Source: Chloroflexota bacterium
GTDB taxonomy: Bacteria > Chloroflexota > Anaerolineae > Anaerolineales > Villigracilaceae
Assembly: GCA_021823555.1 (NCBI GenBank)
Contig: JAKANW010000121.1
Location: 1-7,710, forward strand
Reading direction: 5' to 3'
Length of the DNA stretch: 7,710 nucleotides
Shown here: positions 1 to 5,999 of the stretch, one piece after another
Position numbering within the stretch: the first letter of the stretch is position 1
How the letters are laid out: every line of letters starts with the position of its first letter
Position numbers and translations under genes: made by a program
Notes under the pieces: model-generated
Databases searched by the model: none
Seen by the model: the letters and a program-made list of their open reading frames with translations, nothing else
Told to the model about the DNA's origin: nothing

Positions 1-1019
1 TCATTGACCTCGTCAACACCATCAACGAAAACTCGCTCGGTTTGGTGCTCCAGGGTAGTGAGGATTTGAACAACAACTATTTGCCGGGCGTTTCCAGCCT
101 GCTCCAGGGCGGATATGCCATGCACACGTACTACCCGAACCCGCCCTATCACCTGGCCGCCAACACGGCCTGGCTGGATATCAACCTCCAGAAGAAACCG
201 CTGGACGATGTGAAGTTCCGACAGGCCCTGGCTTATGCCATCAACGTGAACGATATTGTCTCACGCGACTACGGTAACATGGTGGAGGCCGCGAACCCCA
301 CCGGCCTGCTCCCTGTGTGGGATAAGTACGTTGATCAAAATGTAGTCAAGCAATTGGGTATCACGTATGATCCTGCCAAGGCGAAGCAAATTCTCGCCGA
401 CGCCGGATACAAAGCCGGCAGCGATGGCTTTGTCACAATGCCAGACGGCACACCAATCGCCTTGAAAATCATCGTGCCAAACGGCTGGTCAGACTGGATG
501 GCAGCCATCCAGATCATCTCGAAGAATGCCCAGGATGTGGGCATCAACCTGCAGCCTGATTACCCGGACTTTAACGGATATCTGGATGCGCGCTTGAACG
601 GCAAGTTTGATCTGGCGATTGACAACCAGGCCCAGATCAGCAATACGCCTTGGTCATACTATCACTTCATCTTCTACGACCAACTGGCAGATATCCCCAG
701 CACACAGGGCGGTAACTATGGCCGCTACAACAACCAAAAGGCGTTCGATCTGGTCACACAGTTGGATAAGACCTCGCCCGATGACCTGAAGGGTATGCAG
801 GCCATCTGCTCGCAACTCCAGACGATCCAGCTTACCGACCTGCCCATCATTCCGTTGTGGTACAACGGCGCATGGGCGCAGTTCAGCAGCGTCAATTGGA
901 CCAACTGGCCTGGCTCCGGCGACAACCAGAGTCATTACTTTCCCGTAACCTGGAATGGATACTGGAACATGACCAGCATTCTCATGCTGACTGAATTGAA
1001 ACCAGCCGCCAAGCAGTAG
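1..1019 (+). CDS. Extracellular solute-binding protein, family 5 (oligosaccharide-type), 3' part
   Basis: Partial gene: the frame is open from the left edge (first full codon at base 3) to a TAG at 1017-1019, giving the last 338 residues of a protein that is usually about 550-620 long. The signal peptide and N-terminal lobe are outside the window. It is the ligand-capturing lipoprotein or secreted component of an ABC importer. The visible part carries the family-5 helix pattern LDDVKFRQALAYAINVNDI followed by YDPAKAKQILADAGY, typical of SBP_bac_5. The C-terminal part is rich in Trp and Tyr (WSDW, TPWSYYHFIFYD, PLWYNGAWAQ, NWTNWPG), like the cellobiose/mannobiose binders of Thermotoga (from memory) rather than classic DppA/OppA. 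Together with the phosphorylases downstream, this makes a beta-linked oligosaccharide the likelier ligand than a peptide. The family is certain; the ligand is inferred. The first gene of the operon and its promoter lie to the left. Confidence 0.93.
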   Translation, partial: IDLVNTINENSLGLVLQGSEDLNNNYLPGVSSLLQGGYAMHTYYPNPPYHLAANTAWLDINLQKKPLDDVKFRQALAYAINVNDIVSRDYGNMVEAANPTGLLPVWDKYVDQNVVKQLGITYDPAKAKQILADAGYKAGSDGFVTMPDGTPIALKIIVPNGWSDWMAAIQIISKNAQDVGINLQPDYPDFNGYLDARLNGKFDLAIDNQAQISNTPWSYYHFIFYDQLADIPSTQGGNYGRYNNQKAFDLVTQLDKTSPDDLKGMQAICSQLQTIQLTDLPIIPLWYNGAWAQFSSVNWTNWPGSGDNQSHYFPVTWNGYWNMTSILMLTELKPAAKQ

Positions 1020-1029
1020 CCTGCTCGTT

Positions 1030-1065
1030 CACCGTCCCTCCTGCCTGTATTTGGGAGGGACGGTG
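1030..1065 (+). terminator. Strong intercistronic hairpin (attenuator or mRNA 3'-end stabiliser)
   Basis: Bases 1031-1041 (ACCGTCCCTCC) and 1054-1064 (GGAGGGACGGT) are perfect inverse complements. C1030-G1065 adds a twelfth pair, and the loop is 12 bases. It lies 10 bases after the binding-protein stop and 32 bases before the permease start. There is no run of T after the stem (TCTCTCATACC follows), so it does not look like a full rho-independent terminator. In known binding-protein/permease operons a hairpin here protects the upstream message or partly stops transcription, so that the binding protein is made in excess. That role is inferred from position and structure. Confidence 0.6.
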
Positions 1066-1085
1066 TCTCTCATACCTCTTCAAGC

Positions 1086-1093
1086 AAAGGAGA
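1086..1093 (+). promoter_or_regulatory. Ribosome binding site for the first permease
   Basis: AAAGGAGA lies 4 bases upstream of the GTG at 1098-1100. This strong Shine-Dalgarno match supports the GTG start of the permease. Confidence 0.7.
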
Positions 1094-1097
1094 GACG

Positions 1098-2087
1098 GTG
1101 AAACGATATTTCGGAAGAAAGCTGCTCGTCTACATCCTCACGCTCTTTCTGGCAGTGACCGTGGATTGGCTCATTCCCCGCTTCATGCCCGGCAACCCGA
1201 TCCAAGTCATGATCGCCAGGGCGGGCTTGAAGGCCGAATCTGCCAAGCTCCTCTATTCTTATTACATGCAGGCTTTTGGCCTGGATGTGTCTATTTGGCA
1301 ACAATATATTAATTTTTGGATTGCGTTGCTCCATGGAGACTTTGGAGTTAGCCTGTGGCTCTTCCCGAGGCCCGTGATCCGAATCATCATGGATGCCGTT
1401 CCCTATGACCTTATCCTTCTCCTTCCGGCCATCCTGATCAGTTGGTTCGCCGGAAATAATTTTGGCGCTTTTGCCGCGCGCTCGAAATGGCTTGATAACA
1501 CCATATCCCCCCTCGGATATGTTCTCACTGCAACTCCTTATATGTGGCTTGGAATCTTGCTGGCTTGGGCGCTTGGAATTGTCGTCCACATTTTTCCTTT
1601 TTCAGGCGCATATAGTTACGGACTGATGCCCAGTCTCTCATGGAAGTTTATCGGGAGTCTATTACAGCATTGGTTCCTGCCCTTTGCGTCCCTGTTTCTA
1701 GTCATGTTCGGAGGTTGGGCCATCGGGATGCGCAACATGATCATCTACGAACTGGAGGCGGATTATTCACACTATCTCGAGGCGCTTGGAGCACCCAAAA
1801 AATTGATTCGCAAGTATGCGTTCAGGAACGCGGTGCTCCCCCAGATCACCGGCCTCGCGCTCCAGTTGGGCGTTATCGTCGCGGGACAGTTGGTCACCGA
1901 AATCGTTTTCTCCTATCCGGGCATTGGCTACCTGATCCTTCAGGCAATTCAAAATCACGACTTCTTCCTGCTCCAAGGCTGTTTTCTCTTCATTATCATA
2001 GGCGTTTTGCTCGCCAATTTCATAATTGATGTTACGTACGTACTGGTGGATCCGCGTACGCGCGCCGGCATGACAGGAGAGGCGTAA
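1098..2087 (+). CDS. ABC transporter permease, DppB/OppB type
   Basis: A 329-residue inner-membrane permease starting with GTG behind a strong ribosome binding site and ending with TAA. It forms half of the membrane channel of the importer. An N-terminal membrane helix (about 9-28) is followed by a soluble/periplasmic segment with the usual DppB landmarks MPGNP (30-34) and HGDFGVSL (79-86). Several hydrophobic helices come next. The ATPase-coupling 'EAA' loop is at about 223-251 (YSHYLEALGAPKKL... then RNAVLPQITG), followed by FSYPGIGYLI (271-280) and the C-terminal VDPRTR (317-322). Length and motif order fit the family throughout. Its partner permease starts 6 bases after its stop. The substrate cannot be read from the permease; the operon suggests an oligosaccharide. 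Confidence 0.95.
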   Translation: MKRYFGRKLLVYILTLFLAVTVDWLIPRFMPGNPIQVMIARAGLKAESAKLLYSYYMQAFGLDVSIWQQYINFWIALLHGDFGVSLWLFPRPVIRIIMDAVPYDLILLLPAILISWFAGNNFGAFAARSKWLDNTISPLGYVLTATPYMWLGILLAWALGIVVHIFPFSGAYSYGLMPSLSWKFIGSLLQHWFLPFASLFLVMFGGWAIGMRNMIIYELEADYSHYLEALGAPKKLIRKYAFRNAVLPQITGLALQLGVIVAGQLVTEIVFSYPGIGYLILQAIQNHDFFLLQGCFLFIIIGVLLANFIIDVTYVLVDPRTRAGMTGEA

Positions 2088-2093
2088 AACAAC

Positions 2094-2951
2094 ATGGCAG
2101 AACCTAAGAAGAAAAATGAAATGCTCTACTTTGCCATGCGGAATACCAAACTCCGTATCGGAGTCATCGTTGTCCTGGCTTTTGTGATCCTGGCAATTGT
2201 TGGCCCGCATCTTACCACTTACAAGCCTCGGGACTTCGTGGCGCCCGGCCCTCAGAAGCCTTCGTCGGAATTCTGGTTTGGAACGACCAGCTTTGGGGAG
2301 GATGTCTTTACACAATTTGTCCACGGATTGGGCGCGACCTTTATCGTGGGCATCCTGGGCGGCGGACTGGGCACCTTGATCGGCGTTTTGATCGGATTTG
2401 TCGCTGGCTACCGCGGCGGCTGGCTCGATGAAATCCTTAATATGTTCACCAATATCATTTTGGTCGTCCCCTCGCTGGTCGTGCTCATCATCATTGCCGC
2501 GTATCTTGAAGTAAGAGGCTTCCTGTTCGAAAGTGTTTTCATCGGATGTTTTGCCTGGCCATGGGTGGCGCGCGCCATCCGCGCGCAGACTTTTTCCCTG
2601 CGCACCCGCGATTTCGTGGATCTGGCGCGGTTGAGCGGGGTGAAACCACTCAAGATCATCGTCACAGAAATCGCGCCCAATATGATGTCCTACCTGCTGT
2701 TGGTCTTCATCCTCCAGTTTGGCGGCGCAATCCTGACCGCGGCCACCCTGGATTTCATCGGCCTAGGCCCGACCAACAGCGTTTCGTTAGGCCTGATGAT
2801 GAACAATGCTGTCATCTACGGCGCACTGCTGCTGGGTATGTGGTGGTGGTTTATCCCGCCGGGACTCGCCATCACGATCATTGTGGGCGCGCTGTACATC
2901 ACCAATGTGGGCCTGGATGAAGTCTTCAATCCCCGACTCAGAGAGATGTAA
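2094..2951 (+). CDS. ABC transporter permease, DppC/OppC type
   Basis: A 285-residue inner-membrane permease, ATG to TAA, 6 bases after the preceding permease. A GGAGAGG at the end of that gene (2076-2082) probably serves as its ribosome binding site. The charged N-terminus (AEPKKKNE) leads into one membrane helix (about 21-40, the OppC N-terminal region). A short periplasmic part with WFGTTSFGEDVFTQFVHG (61-78) corresponds to the family's 'GTDxxGRDVFSR' motif. The core helices and the EAA coupling loop (about 173-201, with DFVDLARLSGVKPLKII and APNMM) follow, then LDFIGLGP (219-226). It is the second half of the membrane channel. Nothing looks truncated. Confidence 0.95.
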   Translation: MAEPKKKNEMLYFAMRNTKLRIGVIVVLAFVILAIVGPHLTTYKPRDFVAPGPQKPSSEFWFGTTSFGEDVFTQFVHGLGATFIVGILGGGLGTLIGVLIGFVAGYRGGWLDEILNMFTNIILVVPSLVVLIIIAAYLEVRGFLFESVFIGCFAWPWVARAIRAQTFSLRTRDFVDLARLSGVKPLKIIVTEIAPNMMSYLLLVFILQFGGAILTAATLDFIGLGPTNSVSLGLMMNNAVIYGALLLGMWWWFIPPGLAITIIVGALYITNVGLDEVFNPRLREM

Positions 2952-2954
2952 AAC

Positions 2955-3923
2955 ATGAGTCTACAAGTTGAAAATCTCACGGTCTACTACCAGACGCTCA
3001 GGGGTAATGTTCAAGCCCTGGAGAACGCGTCCTTCCAGATTGCCGACGGCGAGATCATGGGGCTGGCGGGCGAATCGGGCTGTGGCAAGACCACGCTCGG
3101 GCACAGCTTGATTTACTTGAATCCTCCAATGAAATTTATTAGTGGTCACGTTAAGCTAAACGGGTGCGAATTGCCCATCGCGGATATGGACGCAATGAAT
3201 GATATCAGGTTCAAAGAAATCTCGGTCATCCCGCAGTACGCCATGAACGCCATGAATCCGACACGCAAGATCGGGAAGATGACCGCCGAACTTCTTGAAT
3301 CGAAGAAAGTCAGTTTCAACACGATCAAAGACGAATTAAACCAGCGGCTGGATTTGGTCAAACTACCTCATGAAATATTAAACATGTACCCCATTGAACT
3401 CTCAGGTGGCATGAAGCAGAGAATGGTCATGGTTCTGTCTACGCTGCTGAATCCGTCTTTGCTCATTGCAGATGAGATTACCTCGGCGCTCGATGTAGCC
3501 AGCCAGAAAGCTGTTGCAGAAATGCTGGTTGAATTTCGCACCCAGAAATGCTGCAACAGCGAGATTGTGATCACTCACGACATCTCCATTTTGTATCAAA
3601 TTGCAGACAGCATCATGATCATGTACGCCGGTCAATTGGCAGAGAAGGCTTCTACAGACGCCATCATCCATTCACCAAGGCATCCTTACACCAGGATGCT
3701 GATCTCGTCGTTGCCGGGGGTCGGCGTGCGCTATACCGAAAGGAAATTATCCGGTATTCCCGGAAAACCCCCATTGCTGCTTGATCCACCCGCCGGCTGC
3801 CGCTTCAGGGAACGTTGTCCGCTGGCATTTGAGAAATGCAGCCAGGTGCCGCCCTTCAGGGAAGTCAGTCCGGGCCATTTCGTTGCGTGCTGGAAGGAGA
3901 CCGAAAAGAATGCTCAAGCTTAG
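2955..3923 (+). CDS. ABC transporter ATP-binding protein, DppD/OppD type
   Basis: A 322-residue ATPase, ATG to TAG, starting 3 bases after the permease stop. All nucleotide-binding motifs are present: Walker A GESGCGKTT (39-47), Q-loop Gln94 (VIPQ), signature LSGGMKQR (149-156), Walker B with catalytic Glu174 (LLIADEITSALD, 169-180) and switch His208 (VITHD). The C-terminal oligo_HPY domain has SPRHPYTRML (240-249) and four cysteines at 282, 288, 295 and 312 (C-X5-C-X6-C-X16-C). This cysteine set is typical of Dpp/Opp ATPases; recent structures of Dpp transporters show an iron-sulfur cluster at this place (from memory). The usual Pro after the Walker B Glu is Ile here, as in the next gene. 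It pairs with the following ATPase to drive transport. Confidence 0.95.
   Translation: MSLQVENLTVYYQTLRGNVQALENASFQIADGEIMGLAGESGCGKTTLGHSLIYLNPPMKFISGHVKLNGCELPIADMDAMNDIRFKEISVIPQYAMNAMNPTRKIGKMTAELLESKKVSFNTIKDELNQRLDLVKLPHEILNMYPIELSGGMKQRMVMVLSTLLNPSLLIADEITSALDVASQKAVAEMLVEFRTQKCCNSEIVITHDISILYQIADSIMIMYAGQLAEKASTDAIIHSPRHPYTRMLISSLPGVGVRYTERKLSGIPGKPPLLLDPPAGCRFRERCPLAFEKCSQVPPFREVSPGHFVACWKETEKNAQA
3894..3900 (+). promoter_or_regulatory. Ribosome binding site that fixes the start of the second ATPase
   Basis: AAGGAGA sits 9 bases before the ATG at 3910, inside the end of the first ATPase gene. It decides for this start over TTG or other codons further upstream in the same frame (the frame is open from about 3781), whose translation would be an arginine-rich shadow of the first ATPase's C-terminal region. 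Confidence 0.75.
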
Positions 3924-4866
3924 CGCCGTATCGAAAGTCTACAAGATCGGGACGTTCGGTGAAAAGGAACTCCACGCCGTCAATGATGTCACCTTTGACA
4001 TAAAAGATGGCGAGGTGGCTTCGTTGATCGGCGAAAGCGGCAGCGGCAAAAGCACGATCGGGAAGATGATCCTCCACCTCATCCCGCGCACCAAAGGTGA
4101 AATCTTTCTGGATGAGACGGATGTTTCCGAGCTGCGCGGAACTGCCCTGAAAGAGTATTACCGCAGAGTGCAGGGAGTCTTCCAGGACCCTTTTAGCTCT
4201 TATAATCCAATCTTCAAGGCCGACCGAATATTCAGTATGATCCACGATGAGTTTTATCCGCAGGTTGGGAATCAAGAGTGGAACGATAAGATATGTGATG
4301 CGTTGAAAGCGGTTGGTCTCAACCCCGAACATGTGCTGAATAAGTTTCCGCACCAGCTTAGCGGCGGACAACTCCAACGATTTCTCATCGCGCGCGCTCT
4401 TTTGTTGGATATCAAGCTCCTGGTAGCCGATGAAATCATCAGCATGTTGGACGCATCCACGCGCATTGACGTTCTCAACCTGCTGGCGGACTTGAAGACT
4501 CGTGGCCTTTCGATCCTTTTCATCACACACGACCTTTCCCTGGCAAACTATATCAGCGAAAGAGCCGTTATTTTGTATCGAGGCTGCATCGCGGAGATGG
4601 GAGTGACTGAAAAAATATTTACGAATCCGATGCACCCTTATACAAGGATGCTGATGGCCTCCGTTCCTCGCCTCGACCAAAAATGGGAAAAAGCGGACAC
4701 GGCCGTGGAGCAAACCGTGAATCCGACGGGAACCATTACTGGTTGTATTTATTACGAACGATGCCCCAGCGCGGACAAGGGCTGCACCCGGGACAAGCCG
4801 AAATTGGTGGAAGTTGAGCCAGACCATTTTGTTGCTTGTTATCGCATTACGGAAAAGAACTTATGA
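3910..4866 (+). CDS. ABC transporter ATP-binding protein, DppF/OppF type
   Basis: A 318-residue ATPase, ATG to TGA, overlapping the end of the first ATPase gene by 14 bases and so probably translationally coupled to it. Motifs: Walker [10 protein letters not shown] (41-49), Q-loop Gln92 ([11 protein letters not shown]), signature LSGGQLQR (150-157), Walker [13 protein letters not shown] (170-181) with Glu175, and switch His207 (ITHDLS). The oligo_HPY region has [10 protein letters not shown] (239-248). Cysteines at 279, 285, 292 and 310 repeat the C-X5-C-X6-C pattern of the partner. The D-loop reads SMLD in place of the common SALD, and Ile replaces Pro after Glu175. Both changes leave the catalytic residues intact, so activity is expected. 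Together the two ATPases complete the importer. Confidence 0.95.
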   Translation: MLKLSAVSKVYKIGTFGEKELHAVNDVTFDIKDGEVASLIGESGSGKSTIGKMILHLIPRTKGEIFLDETDVSELRGTALKEYYRRVQGVFQDPFSSYNPIFKADRIFSMIHDEFYPQVGNQEWNDKICDALKAVGLNPEHVLNKFPHQLSGGQLQRFLIARALLLDIKLLVADEIISMLDASTRIDVLNLLADLKTRGLSILFITHDLSLANYISERAVILYRGCIAEMGVTEKIFTNPMHPYTRMLMASVPRLDQKWEKADTAVEQTVNPTGTITGCIYYERCPSADKGCTRDKPKLVEVEPDHFVACYRITEKNL

Positions 4867-5846
4867 CAAATATAAAACTGATCGGCCCAACATTATCAAA
4901 TATTCCCTGGGAGGAACGCTCTCCCAAATCCAATGAAGTCGTCTGGCGCTCTAAAAAAAACCCGATCATCACGCGCGCAGCGGTGCCGGAAACAAACAGC
5001 ATCTTCAATAGCGCTGTCGTGCCGTTTGAAGGCGGCTTTGCGGGGGTATTTCGTTGCGATAATACCGCCAGGGACATGCAAATCCATTCGGGAGTGAGTA
5101 AGGATGGCGTCGCCTGGGACATAGAGCCTCAACGCATTCAATTCAAGACCGAAGATAAAGAAATTGGCAACTTCGTTTACGGTTATGACCCACGCGTATG
5201 CTGGCTCGAGGACCGGTATTACGTTACTTGGTGCAACGGCTATCACGGCCCAACGATTGGAGTTGGGTATACCCACGATTTCAAAACTTTTTACCAAATG
5301 GAGAATGCCTTCTTGCCATACAACCGAAATGGCGTCCTCTTCCCCCGGAAAATCAATGGGAAATATGCCATGTTCAGCCGTCCCAGCGATACCGGGCATA
5401 CTCCGTTTGGAGACATCTTCTACAGCGAAAGCCCCGATATGATTCATTGGGGGCATCACCGGCATGTTATGTCTCCGGTTGGCGGATGGCAGGCCACAAA
5501 GGTCGGCGCCGGGCCGACCCCCATTGAAACATCCGAAGGCTGGCTGCTGTTTTATCATGGCGTCTTGACCTCCTGCAACGGATTTGTATACAGTTTTGGT
5601 GCTGCTCTCCTGGAGCTTGAAAAACCCTGGAAAATTATTTACCGGACTCAGCCCTATCTGCTAAACCCCAGGGAACATTACGAATGCGTCGGCGATGTCC
5701 CCAACGTCGCCTTCCCATGCGCCGCCCTGATAGACCCGCCAACTGGTCGGATCGCGATCTATTACGGCGGGGCAGATACAGTCACCTGCCTGGCCTATAC
5801 CAGGTTCGATGAACTGATTGATTTCATCAGAAAAAATTCTTTCTAA
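4863..5846 (+). CDS. GH130 beta-1,4-mannoside phosphorylase (GH130_2-like)
   Basis: A 327-residue cytoplasmic enzyme. Its ATG overlaps the preceding TGA as ATGA, a sign of translational coupling; an upstream in-frame TTG at 4836 would only add ATPase-shadow residues. It would split beta-1,4-mannosides with phosphate, giving mannose 1-phosphate. The chain matches GH130 end to end: PWEER (15-19), [11 protein letters not shown] (45-55), the YGYDPRV motif with Asp109 as the expected general acid, and GYHGPTIGV (126-134). Candidate phosphate ligands are Arg155 (YNRNGVLF), Arg173 (SRPSD), Lys213 (TKVGAGP) and His232 (FYHGV). These align, from memory, with D104, R150, R168, K212 and H231 of the mannoside phosphorylase Uhgb_MP, so it should be a phosphorylase and not one of the GH130 hydrolases. 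Possible substrates are mannobiose, mannosyl-glucose or Man-GlcNAc; the sequence alone does not decide. There is no signal peptide. Confidence 0.92.
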   Translation: MTNIKLIGPTLSNIPWEERSPKSNEVVWRSKKNPIITRAAVPETNSIFNSAVVPFEGGFAGVFRCDNTARDMQIHSGVSKDGVAWDIEPQRIQFKTEDKEIGNFVYGYDPRVCWLEDRYYVTWCNGYHGPTIGVGYTHDFKTFYQMENAFLPYNRNGVLFPRKINGKYAMFSRPSDTGHTPFGDIFYSESPDMIHWGHHRHVMSPVGGWQATKVGAGPTPIETSEGWLLFYHGVLTSCNGFVYSFGAALLELEKPWKIIYRTQPYLLNPREHYECVGDVPNVAFPCAALIDPPTGRIAIYYGGADTVTCLAYTRFDELIDFIRKNSF

Positions 5847-5848
5847 GA

Positions 5849-5867
5849 ACCTGACACATTGTCGGGT
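5849..5867 (+). terminator. Short hairpin just after the GH130 stop
   Basis: ACCTGACA (5849-5856) pairs with TGTCGGGT (5860-5867) over 8 pairs, one of them G-U, with a CAT loop. No T-run follows (AATTGGCTG), so it is more likely an mRNA processing or stabilising element than an efficient terminator. It could also be chance. Confidence 0.3.
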
Positions 5868-5925
5868 AATTGGCTGCGGGCGGGATCCAGGCAATACAAG
5901 CAGGAAAGATTGGAGCGATTTCAAA

Positions 5926-5956
5926 TTGAGACAAATGGACCAATGCTCAATATTAT
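5926..5956 (+). promoter_or_regulatory. Weak sigma-70-like promoter candidate before GH94
   Basis: TTGAGA (5926-5931) and TATTAT (5951-5956) are separated by 19 bases, longer than the preferred 17. A start near 5963 would give a leader of about 37 bases ending in the GAGG/ATG of the GH94 gene. It lies in the only sizeable spacer downstream of the transporter genes, which is the main reason to list it. Such AT-rich matches also arise by chance. Confidence 0.25.
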
Positions 5957-5999
5957 TCAACGCGTCCTGACACCTGAATTTTTTATCCAGCGAGGTATC

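Larger units (their letters stand above)
5847..5999 (+). other. Gap between the two phosphorylase genes
   Basis: This 153-base spacer is the longest in the window, where the other genes abut or overlap. It has no stop codon in the frame shared by both flanking genes, so only the TAA at 5844-5846 separates them. The peptide it would encode does not resemble the start of GH94 enzymes. It holds a small hairpin, a weak promoter candidate and the GAGG (5992-5995) in front of the GH94 ATG. Confidence 0.6.

Noticed and set aside
1767..2324. Minus-strand open frame across the two permease genes
   Set aside because: It spans the junction of two well-supported + strand genes and its translation is charged and featureless, as shadows are.
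3781..3909. N-terminal extension of the second ATPase from an upstream start
   Set aside because: The extension overlaps the first ATPase's conserved cysteine region in another frame. The ATG at 3910 has a strong ribosome binding site and begins exactly where the ATPase fold begins.
3865..4827. Long open frame on the - strand (320 codons) opposite the second ATPase
   Set aside because: The + strand here encodes a complete ATPase with all motifs; the antisense translation has no recognisable domain and arises from codon bias.
4836..4862. TTG start of GH130 at 4836
   Set aside because: It would add nine residues ([12 protein letters not shown]) that are a frame shadow of the ATPase end; the ATG at 4863 gives the usual ATGA junction.
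1..4866. Dipeptide or nickel transporter annotation (dpp/opp/nik symbols)
   Set aside because: The family architecture fits, but the sugar-type binding protein and the phosphorylases downstream argue against a peptide or nickel substrate, so no such symbols were given.
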